A DNA stretch of 64,000 bases, taken from Deltaproteobacteria bacterium (GTDB lineage: Bacteria; Desulfobacterota; Desulfomonilia; UBA1062). Each line of letters starts with the position of its first letter. Within the stretch, counting starts at the first letter, position 1. Positions 1 to 8,252 of this stretch are shown here, in pieces. Location of the stretch: positions 42,119-106,118 of the forward strand of contig JAHDKO010000034.1 of assembly GCA_018436855.1 (NCBI GenBank), in the 5' to 3' direction. The translations under genes and the position numbers were made by a program. A model generated the notes under the pieces. That model saw nothing but the letters and a program-made list of their open reading frames with translations. It did no database searches and was not told the origin of the DNA.

Positions 1-1064
1 CGGGGTACTCCCAGTTCCCCTTCACGCCGCTGATCCAGATCGCGGAGATCGGAGGGGTCTACCTCATCAGCGGGCTCGTGCTCATGGGAAACGTGGCCCT
101 CTACCAGCTCATCAAGAGGAGGGAGTATGCGCCCCTGTTGGCGGCCGGGGTCCTTGTCGCGGGGTGTGTCCTGTGGGGGGCTTGGCGGATGGAGAACCTG
201 CCCGTCCAGGGAGATCCGATCAAGGCGGCCGTTGTCCAGGCCAATGTCCCCCAGGACCAGAAGTGGAACCCCGAAATGGTCATGCCCACCATCGACACCT
301 ACGAGCGGCTGACCGCCACTGCGGTGGAGCATGGCGCCGGGCTCGTGGTCTGGCCCGAGACCTCGTGCCCGTTCTATCTGTTCCGGCAGTGGGAATTCAC
401 CCCCCGGATCATGGACCTGAGCAGGTCGCATGACGCGAAGCTCCTGGTGGGGAGCCCGGCCTTCGACGACGGGAGGCACTACAACCGGATGTGGCTGCTC
501 GAAAAGGGACGGATCGAGGGATACTACGACAAGGTGCACCTGGTGCCCTTCGGGGAATACCTTCCCCTGGCGCACCTGATCGAGCCCTACTTCGGCAGCC
601 TCACCGTCGGGGTGGGCAATTTCTCTGCAGCGGAAGAGGTAGAACCCATCGGGGACATGGGGGTGCTCATCTGTTTCGAGAGCGTGTTTCCGGGCCTGAC
701 ACGGGACCTCTGCAATGCAGGCGCGACCTATCTGGTCAATGCTTCCAACGATGCGTGGTTCAAGACCTGGGCGACCCCGGAGCAGCATCTCCAGATGGCG
801 AGCTTCAGGGCCGTGGAAAGCAGGCGGTGGCTGCTCAGGCCGGTGAACCACGGGATATCCGCCATTGTCAGCCCGGCGGGAGAGATCGTCGAAGAGATCG
901 GACTCCTCAAGGAGGGGGTCGTCCTGGCGGACATCGCTCCCATCGAGGCGAAGACATTCTACACCGGATTCGGCCCATTGCTTGCCTTTGTCTGGGCCGG
1001 AGTTCCCTTTTTCGGCGTAATCCTTCGAAGAATCGGTTCAAGCAGGATCTCACAGCGGCATTGA
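1..1064 (+). CDS. lnt: Apolipoprotein N-acyltransferase, 5' end outside the window
   Basis: Inner-membrane enzyme that N-acylates the terminal cysteine of apolipoproteins, the last step of lipoprotein maturation. The reading frame is open from base 3 to the stop, about 353 residues visible. The first visible residues match the end of the Lnt membrane part (G-Y-S-Q-F-P-F-T, then a GVYLISGLV helix), so the real start lies upstream; the GTG at 78 is internal. The nitrilase-type periplasmic domain follows with the three catalytic-site motifs in order: WPETS (Glu), YDKVHLVPFGEYLP (Lys) and LICFES (Cys). A final hydrophobic segment (LLAFVWAGVPFFGVIL) closes the protein. prfB begins 34 bases downstream on the same strand. 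Confidence 0.93.
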   Translation, partial: GYSQFPFTPLIQIAEIGGVYLISGLVLMGNVALYQLIKRREYAPLLAAGVLVAGCVLWGAWRMENLPVQGDPIKAAVVQANVPQDQKWNPEMVMPTIDTYERLTATAVEHGAGLVVWPETSCPFYLFRQWEFTPRIMDLSRSHDAKLLVGSPAFDDGRHYNRMWLLEKGRIEGYYDKVHLVPFGEYLPLAHLIEPYFGSLTVGVGNFSAAEEVEPIGDMGVLICFESVFPGLTRDLCNAGATYLVNASNDAWFKTWATPEQHLQMASFRAVESRRWLLRPVNHGISAIVSPAGEIVEEIGLLKEGVVLADIAPIEAKTFYTGFGPLLAFVWAGVPFFGVILRRIGSSRISQRH

Positions 1065-1098
1065 CAAGGCGCATGAGGGGTGTTAAAGGCTGTTGCCT

Positions 1099-2209
1099 AT
1101 GGTTGGAGATTATCAGCAGACATGTGACCTTATCGAAGAAAAGCTCGAGAATGTAAGAGGTTATCTTTGAAGTCCCTTACAAGGAAGAGCGCCTAGAAGA
1201 ACTGGAGTCGAAGCTCGCGGATCCCGGGATCTGGAAGGATCCGGCAAAGACGCGCGAGATCCAGTCCGAAAGATCCCGCATCACCGATATCCTTGCCGGC
1301 TGGAAGAAGGTCACCTCACTCTGGGACGACCTCCAGGTGCTGCTGGAGCTTGCCAGGGAAGACGAGCAGGCGGTATCGGCCGACATCGAGGAGGCCATTT
1401 CCGCCCTCCAGAAAAACCTCAATGCAATCGAGAAGACCCATGTCCTCTCCGGACGCGATGATCCCAACAGCGCGTTTCTGGAGATCCATGCCGGCGCCGG
1501 AGGGCTCGAGGCCCAGGACTGGGCCGAGATGCTGCTGCGCATGTACCTGCGCTGGGCCGAGAAAGAGGGTTTCAAGACCAGGATCATCGACATCCTCGCC
1601 GACGAGGCAGCCGGGATCAAGAGTGCCACCATCGAGGTGGAAGGGCAGTGGGCGTTCGGCTACCTCAAGGGCGAGACCGGGGTCCACCGGCTCGTGCGCA
1701 TCTCTCCCTTCGACTCGAACAGCAGGCGGCATACCTCGTTCGCATCGGTCATGGTCACCCCGGAGGTGGACCTGTCCGTGGATGTGAAGATCGAGGAAAA
1801 AGACTTAAGGATCGACACCTACCGGTCGTCCGGCCACGGCGGGCAGCACGTGAACAAAACAGACTCTGCCGTGAGGATCACGCATATCCCGACAGGCATC
1901 GTGGTGCAGTGTCAGAACGAACGCTCCCAGCACAAGAACAAGGCCTTTGCCATGAAACTGCTGGCCTCCAAGCTCTACGAGCTGGAAGAGGTCCGGCAGA
2001 AAGAACGTCTGGACGAGTTCGCCAAGGAGAAAAAGGAGATCGCCTGGGGATCGCAGATACGGTCCTACGTGCTCCAGCCCTACCAGATGGCCAAGGACCA
2101 CCGGACAAACCTGGAGGTGGGGAACGTGGAGGCAGTCCTGGACGGGGAGATCTCGGATTTCATGGACGCCTTTCTCGCCATGAACGCAAGGGAGGGCAAA
2201 GAAGCATGA
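1099..2209 (+). CDS. prfB: Peptide chain release factor 2, programmed +1 frameshift
   Basis: RF2 terminates translation at UGA and UAA by positioning its GGQ loop in the ribosomal peptidyl-transferase centre. The gene is in two frames. Codons 1-23 (from ATG 1099, MVGDYQQTCDLIEEKLENVR then GYL) run to an in-frame TGA at 1168-1170. Skipping T1168 after CTT continues with GAA-GTC-CCT, giving about 369 residues, close to the usual 365. GGQ occurs in SSGHGGQHVNKTDSAVRITH. An internal Shine-Dalgarno-like AGAGG (1156-1160) precedes the slippery CTT-TGA, as in other prfB genes, so the shift is autoregulation and not a mutation. The stop overlaps the next gene's ATG by four bases. Confidence 0.95.
1156..1171 (+). 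promoter_or_regulatory. RF2 programmed frameshift site
   Basis: AGAGG at 1156-1160, four bases, then CTT TGA (1165-1170). Low RF2 slows termination at this TGA, and pairing of the ribosome with the AGAGG element pushes it +1 into the long frame. The arrangement matches the AGGGGG-TAT-CTT-TGA of E. coli prfB, with a weaker Shine-Dalgarno element here. Confidence 0.9.
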
Positions 2210-2706
2210 TCGATGCAATACCCGAGCGAAGGAGCATCCGCAGGTTCGCCCAAAAGGCCGTGTCCGGCGAATTGGTGGACAGGATTCTCGACGCGGGCAG
2301 GTGGGCGCCCTCGGGGCTGAACAACCAGCCGTGGCGCTTTGCCGTTATCCGCGACAAGGCGGTGAAGGAGGAGCTGGCCTCCCTGACCCGGTACGGCTCG
2401 ATCATCAGGTCTGCGGACGTGATTCTGGCCGTGTTCCTCGACCAGGATGCCGGTTACGACCGGACCAAGGACCTCCAGGCGATCGGCGCCTGCATCCAGA
2501 ACATGCTGCTTGCCATTCACGATTCCGGCCTGGGCGGGGTGTGGCTGGGCGAGATCCTCAAGAACGGACGGGAGGTAGGATCGCTCCTTCAGGCTCCGGA
2601 TTCCTGCCAGTTCATGGCGGCAATCGCCCTGGGATATCCTCAAGGGAAGGCGCCCGAGGCCCCCGGGCGCAAATCGATCGCCGAGCTCGTGTTCTCCAGG
2701 AGATAA
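2206..2706 (+). CDS. Nitroreductase family flavoprotein
   Basis: 166 residues, typical of the short FMN-dependent nitroreductase family; these reduce nitro compounds, quinones or flavins using NAD(P)H, and the substrate cannot be told from sequence. The N terminus carries the family signature (ERRSIRRF, then AGRWAPSGLNNQPWRF), which binds the FMN phosphate and ring. The middle segment AIGACIQNMLLAIHDSGLGGVWLG and the C-terminal IALGYP are also characteristic. The ATG overlaps the prfB stop as ATGA, so the two genes are probably translationally coupled. Confidence 0.85.
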   Translation: MIDAIPERRSIRRFAQKAVSGELVDRILDAGRWAPSGLNNQPWRFAVIRDKAVKEELASLTRYGSIIRSADVILAVFLDQDAGYDRTKDLQAIGACIQNMLLAIHDSGLGGVWLGEILKNGREVGSLLQAPDSCQFMAAIALGYPQGKAPEAPGRKSIAELVFSRR

Positions 2707-2827
2707 GGGGCAAAGAAACGAGCGCGCCTCCCATACCGGTCTCCCGATTTCTTCGAGCGCGACCAGCCGTGTATTTCCCTCGTGCTGCTTGACCTGCGGA
2801 CCCATCGCATATATAGAAGAGCACCAT

Positions 2828-3982
2828 ATGCCCATTGAACGAATCGAGCTGCCAGATAAAGAGGTTATCCTGGTGGGGACCGCCCACGTTTCCCAGTCGT
2901 CGGTGGATGAGGTCCGTGCCGCCATACGCGAGCATTGCCCCGACGAGGTCGCCATCGAGCTCTGCCAGAGCAGGTTCGAGGTGCTCAAAAACCCCGGAGG
3001 CTGGCAGGACATGGACATCATCCGGGTCATCAAGGAGAAGAAGACCTCCTTTCTGTTCGCGAACCTCGTGATGGCCTCATTCCAGAGGCGGATCGGAGAA
3101 CGTTTCGGCGTGAAGCCCGGTGACGAGATGCGGGCCGCCATCGAGGAGGCCGAAGTCGCGGGGATGCCGATCGCCCTCGTGGACAGACCGGTTCAGCTCA
3201 CCCTGCAGCGGGCCTGGAAGTCCCTGCGGATGTGGGAGAAGATCAAGCTCCTGTTCTCGTCTTTGTTTTCGATCCTGGCCGTGGATGAGATCAAGGAGGA
3301 CGAGATCGAGAGGCTCAAAGACAAGGACGTGCTCACCAGCACCATCGAGGAGGTCGCCAGGCAGGCCCCCACAGTCAAGCGGGTGCTCATCGACGAGCGT
3401 GATGCCTACATGGCGCGCAGAATTGTCGATCTGAAAGGCAGGAAAATCATTGCGGTCGTGGGCGCGGGTCATATGGAAGGCCTCATCGGGCAGATGAAGA
3501 ATCCTGTGGATGACATCGATGCCCTGGAGTATGTGCCTCCGGGGAAAAAGGGGATAGCCAAGTGGATCATACCTCTGGTGATCCTGGTGCTCATCGGTGC
3601 CGGTTTTTTTTTCGGCAGCCCCGAGCAGGGCTATGAAATGGTCAAGTGGTGGCTCCTGTGCAATGCCGTGTTCGCGGCCCTGGGGACCGCGATCGCCCTG
3701 GCCCATCCCGTGACCGTTTTGGTGGCCACCCTGGCATCGCCCATCACGTCCCTGAACCCCACCCTGGCTGCCGGGTGGTTTGCCGGGTTGAGCGAGGCGT
3801 ATATCAAAAAACCCAAGGTGTCCGACTTCGAGGCCATCCAGGATGACATCGTCCATTTCACCGGATGGTGGAAGAATCCCGTGACCAGGATTCTGCTGGT
3901 GGTCATCCTGGCCAATCTGGGCAGCTCCATGGGAGCCATCATCGCCATGCCCATTCTCACGAGGATCGTCCTGGGCGGGTGA
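2828..3982 (+). CDS. TraB/PrgY-family membrane protein
   Basis: 384 residues. The N-terminal part has the TraB/PrgY signature: VILVGTAHVSQSSVDEV near residue 15, then a conserved EVAIELCQSR segment and GAGHMEG about residue 215. The last third is membrane-embedded, with hydrophobic stretches around 240-260, 275-315 and 355-380. In Gram-positive bacteria PrgY/TraB lowers peptide pheromone activity; the function in proteobacteria is not established, and a metalloprotease-like fold (TIKI/GumN relatives) has been proposed. The frame also opens at TTG 2789, but ATG 2828 is a better start and places the conserved motif at the usual distance from the N terminus. Confidence 0.8.
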   Translation: MPIERIELPDKEVILVGTAHVSQSSVDEVRAAIREHCPDEVAIELCQSRFEVLKNPGGWQDMDIIRVIKEKKTSFLFANLVMASFQRRIGERFGVKPGDEMRAAIEEAEVAGMPIALVDRPVQLTLQRAWKSLRMWEKIKLLFSSLFSILAVDEIKEDEIERLKDKDVLTSTIEEVARQAPTVKRVLIDERDAYMARRIVDLKGRKIIAVVGAGHMEGLIGQMKNPVDDIDALEYVPPGKKGIAKWIIPLVILVLIGAGFFFGSPEQGYEMVKWWLLCNAVFAALGTAIALAHPVTVLVATLASPITSLNPTLAAGWFAGLSEAYIKKPKVSDFEAIQDDIVHFTGWWKNPVTRILLVVILANLGSSMGAIIAMPILTRIVLGG

Positions 3983-4337
3983 TGCAGCCCGGCTCGAACA
4001 GGCCGGACCGCCCTTGCGTCTCCTGACGGATTGCCTATTCTTTTTCTTAGAACCGCTTCTTCGCCCTGTTTTGACAAGGGGATGTCCATGGAGAACAAGG
4101 GCCCACTTCCTTAGGGGGACATGCTCCGAGGCCCCGGGTCTTCATGTTCAGGCAAAGGCCCGGTCGAAGCATACGGCCAGGAGTCGGCAATGCTACATTG
4201 CGCGACAGGCTTAAAAGCGGGGCGATGGCCCGGGACTGTGGGAAGATATTTTCTGTCAAAGGCTGTCTTTTTTCCCACAATGGCAGGTGACAGGGAGATC
4301 GCGAAACATAAATTTGTGAATATACAGAACATATACC
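3983..4337. other. Intergenic stretch with no recognised gene
   Basis: Non-coding by inspection between the TraB-like gene and the promoter-like element at 4338. The short open frames here (for example 4121-4408) have no ribosome site and no recognisable protein. The second half becomes AT-rich, as expected of a promoter region. No clear terminator hairpin with a T-run was found. Confidence 0.5.
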
Positions 4338-4354
4338 CTGGCATATTATTTGCT
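4338..4354 (+). promoter_or_regulatory. Candidate sigma-54 (-24/-12) promoter
   Basis: CTGGCATATTATTTGCT matches the sigma-54 consensus YTGGCACGRNNNTTGCW in the invariant GG and GC, with exactly 10 bases between them. It lies about 90 bases before the ATG at 4445, in an AT-rich stretch. No upstream activator site was identified. The call rests on this one motif. Confidence 0.5.
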
Positions 4355-4444
4355 GACAATGATATGCTTTTTTTGATGATGGTCATCTTTTCCCATGAAG
4401 AACCATGAGGGGTGTGGAAGACGGTGTTGGTGCAAGGAGGCGTT

Positions 4445-4795
4445 ATGGACAAGGCGGATGCCGGATGGTTCGGCCATTCATCCATCATGCAGCAGCTGGA
4501 TATCAATCCGGTTATGCGCAGTCAGCTCATGGAATACGGAGACATGGGGGAGAATGCCTTTGACGTGTACACCCTCTATAAATCCGCGGCAAAGAGGCGG
4601 CTGACAGATACCATAGAGACGAGCGACACCCTGGATATGCAGTGCCTTGCCTGGATGACGAAGGGACAGCTTCTTCAGGCGAGGAGGCTCCTGAGAAAAC
4701 TCGGTTACATCACGGAAGTCATTGACAAAGGCGAGGGGCGCAAGCCCGAGATCCGCCAGGTCAGGATCGAGAATCGAGCCAGAAGGAATCAGTAG
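4445..4795 (+). CDS. Uncharacterised 116-residue protein
   Basis: Not recognised. ATG 4445 is chosen over the upstream ATG 4412 because a strong AAGGAGG (4434-4440) sits four bases before it. The protein is soluble, mixed charge, with a lysine/arginine-rich C terminus (RKPEIRQVRIENRARRNQ) and a helical middle (LAWMTKGQLLQARRLLRKLGY). There is no signal peptide, membrane segment or catalytic motif that I can name. It stands alone behind a sigma-54-like promoter and converges on an orphan receiver gene, so a regulated adaptor role is possible but only a guess. Confidence 0.65.
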   Translation: MDKADAGWFGHSSIMQQLDINPVMRSQLMEYGDMGENAFDVYTLYKSAAKRRLTDTIETSDTLDMQCLAWMTKGQLLQARRLLRKLGYITEVIDKGEGRKPEIRQVRIENRARRNQ

Positions 4796-4858
4796 CACCC
4801 GGTTCGCCCCGGGAAAGGTCCGGCATCAAGAGGCTGACCTCGGCGGACCGGGCTCTGT

Positions 4859-5284
4859 TCACATGGCAGCGGCCCTGGGAGGCTGGATCACCTCTGCTTC
4901 TCTCCCGGAACTGCTCTGTGCGTTTCTGTTGAGGAGTTCGCCTACCGTCTCCTTGAGACGGGAGAAATCATGGGATTTGAGCACATATGCATCGGCTGTC
5001 ATGGCGACGGGATTGTCCTGGTAGCTCACGTATGCTGAGTGGATGACGACCGGGACATCGAGCTTGGACTTGAGGATGTGCCCGAGGGCATCGAGCCCGT
5101 CCATCTTGGGCATTCTGATATCCATGATGATAAGATCGGGCTCACCACACTGTTCTTCGAAGAGCAGGGAGAGCGCCTCTTTGCCGTTTGATGCCGATAT
5201 TACATCATATCCCTCGTCCTTCAGCTCTTCGGTGATGAGGAACTGAAGATGGCTGTCGTCTTCCACCAGCAAAATCTTCTTCAT
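4859..5284 (-). CDS. Single-domain response regulator (receiver only)
   Basis: 141 residues with one CheY-like receiver domain and no output domain. The acidic pocket is E8-D9-D10, the phosphoacceptor is D55 (IIMDIRMPKMDG), the switch residue is S83 in VVIHSAY, and the conserved lysine is K103 (YVLK). A good GAGGAGG ribosome site precedes the ATG. The 20-residue tail after the receiver is low-complexity and probably disordered. No histidine kinase lies nearby, so the partner kinase is unlinked. Such proteins act as phosphorelay intermediates or bind target proteins directly. Confidence 0.88.
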   Translation of the reverse strand: MKKILLVEDDSHLQFLITEELKDEGYDVISASNGKEALSLLFEEQCGEPDLIIMDIRMPKMDGLDALGHILKSKLDVPVVIHSAYVSYQDNPVAMTADAYVLKSHDFSRLKETVGELLNRNAQSSSGREAEVIQPPRAAAM

Positions 5285-5441
5285 ACCTAAAGTCCTCCTC
5301 TCATACTATCGTATAGGGCACAGGGACTGGGAAAACAATGTCCCTAAACACCGATGCAAATCACCTGTTCCCTTGCCGGGGAACAACGCTGTCATTGAAG
5401 GGGGAAAGGCATAAAACGTGCCACTGAAAGGTCTTAATAAA

Positions 5442-5464
5442 AAGCATATAAAATATATATGCTT
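5442..5464. repeat. AT-rich perfect inverted repeat
   Basis: AAGCATAT, seven bases, ATATGCTT: an 8-bp perfect inverted repeat about 160 bases upstream of the receiver gene start (read on the minus strand). It may be an operator or lie within the promoter region. No T-run follows on either side to make it a clear terminator. Confidence 0.5.
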
Positions 5465-5508
5465 ACATGTAACAGTACCAGTTGCCGGGAGTGAGCGGGG
5501 CGGGCATT

Positions 5509-5528
5509 TTCGTCAACAAATTGACGAA
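5509..5528. repeat. Inverted repeat TTCGTCAA-N4-TTGACGAA
   Basis: Perfect 8-bp arms separated by CAAA. Size and symmetry are those of a dimeric repressor operator, but no adjacent regulator gene identifies the protein. It lies between the two copies of the AGTTGCCGGGAG repeat. Confidence 0.45.
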
Positions 5529-5829
5529 TACGCGCCATCGGCGTTCGTTTTCCTGCATGCCCACAGATGAGTTGCCGGGAGCGCACGCGATAAGAGGGCC
5601 ATTGTCGGGAATGTCCTACGCGGGCCGAGCGAGAGCGTCTTACAGAAAGATCATGCCCGGTCCTATGTGTATCGCCGTCAGGGTGTGCTATGACTTTTCT
5701 CAAGCCAGAAGAGAGAATTCTTCACCCTGAGATCCGCATCACTTCTTCTGGCTTTCACCGAACCCATCCACGGCCATGTTTTTTAGGATATGCACCCCAT
5801 GCTGTACACCGGTTTGGGGAGTGCCGTGC

Positions 5830-6492
5830 TCAGGACTCCCCGAAGGGGTGCTGTGCCCCGCCTGTTATCCGGGGCCCCCTGCCGTCCCAGACGAGCCACT
5901 GTCCGGTATCGAAAAAGGCGGGAAGCACGATCAGCTCGCTGCTCATCAGGCCTCGGTGCAGATGCCCGCAGACCGTGGTGTCCACGCCGCGGCTCCGCGA
6001 GATGCCGCTGTCGATGACGGCACGGGGTGTCCGGACAGTGGCGGACGAACGGACGAGAAAGCGGGCGAGGTGTTCCTTGAGGTCCCCCCGGAGGCACCGG
6101 TCGAGGAGTCTCAGCACCGGCCATCCCAGGGCATGGAGAACCTTGAACCCGTAGTCTCCCCTGGTCAGGGTGTGCCCGTGCGCCAGGAGAAGCCGCGTTG
6201 AAGTGGGCGAGGTGATGACCACCTCTTCCTTGAGGATGTGCACCCCGCCGGCCCGGGCGTTTACCAGCAGAAAATCCCGGTTTCCCGGGATGAGATGAAT
6301 CCGGTCCGAGACGAGTGCGGCGAGCACGTCTCCTGCCTCATCCCTGACACCGGTGAACCAGTAGTCGAAGAGATCGCCCAGGATATAAATATCGGATGCC
6401 TGCTGTTCAGCGTCCTTAAGCCAATGGATGAAAACTTCGGCGTCTTTCGCGTTTCCAGGTCTGAGGTGAACGTCTGCGACAAATATAAGCAT
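5830..6492 (-). CDS. lpxH: UDP-2,3-diacylglucosamine hydrolase-like metallophosphoesterase
   Basis: Probable LpxH, the cytoplasmic-face pyrophosphatase that turns UDP-2,3-diacylglucosamine into lipid X in lipid A synthesis. 220 residues. Calcineurin-type metal motifs appear in order: DVHL (D7, H9), GDLFDYW, GNRDFLL, HGHTL and CGHLH. GNRDFL and the GDLF.YW spacing are typical of LpxH over generic phosphoesterases. The frame opens 13 codons upstream, but ATG 6492 puts the first metal motif at residues 7-9, as usual. Transcribed away from the M23 peptidase gene, with about 60 bases between. The related LpxH2-type enzymes are the alternative. Confidence 0.78.
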   Translation of the reverse strand: MLIFVADVHLRPGNAKDAEVFIHWLKDAEQQASDIYILGDLFDYWFTGVRDEAGDVLAALVSDRIHLIPGNRDFLLVNARAGGVHILKEEVVITSPTSTRLLLAHGHTLTRGDYGFKVLHALGWPVLRLLDRCLRGDLKEHLARFLVRSSATVRTPRAVIDSGISRSRGVDTTVCGHLHRGLMSSELIVLPAFFDTGQWLVWDGRGPRITGGAQHPFGES

Positions 6493-6553
6493 TGAATGAT
6501 TCAACCAAAAGTAACTTGCCTTGGCAAGCAAATCCTTTTATAAATATATTCCT

Positions 6554-8239
6554 ATGAGCACAGGTCAGCCGGCCAATCCCTGGAAGTGGAGCACCATCAT
6601 CCTCGCGGTCCTGTTCGTGTCCTGCATCTCGTGGTACTTCATCCGGGGAGATGGCGGCCATCTCGCTGAAGATGCGGTTGCCGGGGAGGACATGTCAGGG
6701 CAGGGTGATCCGGCTGCAATCGGAAAGGAAGACCAGGACCTGCCGGTTCATGAAGTGGAGCAGGGGCATGATTACTCCTCGCTTGCCTCTTTACCGGAGG
6801 CGCCCGGCGAGCCCATCCGGAAGGTTTCCACCATAGCAAAGGGAGACAGCCTCTATGCGATACTCCAGCAGAACGGCGTATCGAACCGCCAGGCCTACGA
6901 TATCCTGAACGCGGCCAAGCCTGTGTTCGATTTTTCGAAAATCGTTCCGGGCAGGGATCTCGTTCTCGTTTTCTCACCCGATAACCAGAGCCTCGCCGGG
7001 ATCGAATATTCGGTCTCCGATATCTCGCAGATCGTGGTCTCTATCGACGGAGAGAACATCCAGGCGCAGAAGGATGAGATCGCAAAGGTCCTGACGCCCG
7101 AATACACCGGGGAGCTCAGACAGATCGATTACATCGTGGCAAGGGGCGACAATCTGTATAATGTCCTGCGCAGCCAGGGGGTATGCGACTACCAGATCGA
7201 CCTGGTGATCAAGTCGGTCAAAAAGGTCTATAATCTCTCGGGCATCATTCCGGGCAACGCCATGAATATCTGGATCACCGAGGAAGAACCGGTGCGGCTC
7301 GCACGCCTGACCTACGAGATCGACTATCTCAACCTGCTGGAGGTGGTGCCGGAGAACGGCTCGTACAAGGCAAGCAGGCAGACCTTCGAGGTGGACGTGC
7401 GGCACGAACGCGCCGAAGGGACGATCACCACCAGCCTCTACGAGTCGGCGATTCAGGCGGGCCTGTCCCCGGAGGTCGTGATGGCGCTCTCCGACATCTT
7501 CGCCTGGGACATCAATTTCTTCACCGACATCAGGCAGGGAGACCACTATACGGTCGTCTACGAGCGCTACTATGTCAAGGGCACCTTCCGGGGCTACGGC
7601 AGGGTGGTGGCGGCACGATTCATAAACCAGGGCGCGCCGCACGTGGCCCTGTATTTCGACGACGGGAACGGGGTCAAGGGGTACTATGATGAAGAAGGGA
7701 AACCCATCCGCAAGCTCTTCCTCAAGGCGCCGCTGAATTACCGGAGGATATCGTCGGGTTTCACCCACAAAAGGAAGCATCCCGTCTACCACGTGGTCAG
7801 GCCGCACCTGGGGGTGGACTACGCGGCACCCACGGGCACCCCGGTGGTCGCGCTCGGGGACGGGACCGTAACCTACCGGGGCGTCAATGGAGGGTTCGGG
7901 AAGAGCATCCAGATTACGCATCGAGCCGGTTACGTAACCTATTATGGCCATCTTTCCGGATATGCGAAAGGTATATACAAGGGAGCACGGGTAAGCCAGG
8001 GGGAGGTCGTCGGCTATGTGGGTTCGACCGGCGTGTCCACCGGCCCGCACCTCGATTTCCGGGTGCGGCTCAACGGGAAGTTCATCAATCCCCTGTCGCT
8101 CAAGCCGGTCAACGGTCCGTCACTCAAGGGACAATCACTGGCCCGGTTCAGCGAGTTCTCCGCCGAGAGGCTGGCAATGCTGGACGATCCCTCGCTGAAC
8201 AGAACCGCAGAGATGGGTACGGAAGACGTATCCCTGTAA
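6554..8239 (+). CDS. Membrane-anchored M23 (LytM-type) peptidase
   Basis: 561 residues. An uncleaved signal anchor near residues 12-28 places it in the periplasm. Two OapA/LysM-like repeats follow (KGDSLYAILQQNGV about 97; RGDNLYNVLRSQGV about 197). The C-terminal M23 domain holds HLGVDYAAPTGTPV and YYGHLS, but the usual final HLH reads HLD (TGPHLDFRV). The role is cell-wall endopeptidase, likely crosslink cleavage during growth, if the zinc site is intact. ATG 6554 is chosen; a TTG at 6521 is possible, and neither has a strong ribosome site. Confidence 0.85.
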   Translation: MSTGQPANPWKWSTIILAVLFVSCISWYFIRGDGGHLAEDAVAGEDMSGQGDPAAIGKEDQDLPVHEVEQGHDYSSLASLPEAPGEPIRKVSTIAKGDSLYAILQQNGVSNRQAYDILNAAKPVFDFSKIVPGRDLVLVFSPDNQSLAGIEYSVSDISQIVVSIDGENIQAQKDEIAKVLTPEYTGELRQIDYIVARGDNLYNVLRSQGVCDYQIDLVIKSVKKVYNLSGIIPGNAMNIWITEEEPVRLARLTYEIDYLNLLEVVPENGSYKASRQTFEVDVRHERAEGTITTSLYESAIQAGLSPEVVMALSDIFAWDINFFTDIRQGDHYTVVYERYYVKGTFRGYGRVVAARFINQGAPHVALYFDDGNGVKGYYDEEGKPIRKLFLKAPLNYRRISSGFTHKRKHPVYHVVRPHLGVDYAAPTGTPVVALGDGTVTYRGVNGGFGKSIQITHRAGYVTYYGHLSGYAKGIYKGARVSQGEVVGYVGSTGVSTGPHLDFRVRLNGKFINPLSLKPVNGPSLKGQSLARFSEFSAERLAMLDDPSLNRTAEMGTEDVSL

Positions 8240-8252
8240 GGAGGTATAACTC

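Larger units (their letters stand above)
5285..5829. other. Intergenic region with palindromes and short repeats
   Basis: About 545 bases between the minus-strand receiver gene start and the lpxH stop. It holds an AT-rich palindrome (5442-5464), a second palindrome (5509-5528) and a 12-bp direct repeat AGTTGCCGGGAG at 5480-5491 and 5570-5581, with a weaker relative at 5601. The 89-codon minus frame at 5434-5703 has no ribosome site and an Arg/His-rich composition typical of a spurious frame. Confidence 0.5.

Noticed and set aside
4014..4408. Small open frames in the intergenic region
   Set aside because: No ribosome sites, no recognisable protein, no coding bias.
5434..5703. 89-codon minus-strand open frame
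   Set aside because: No ribosome site, Arg/His/Ser-rich random-looking sequence, and it spans both palindromes and the direct repeats.
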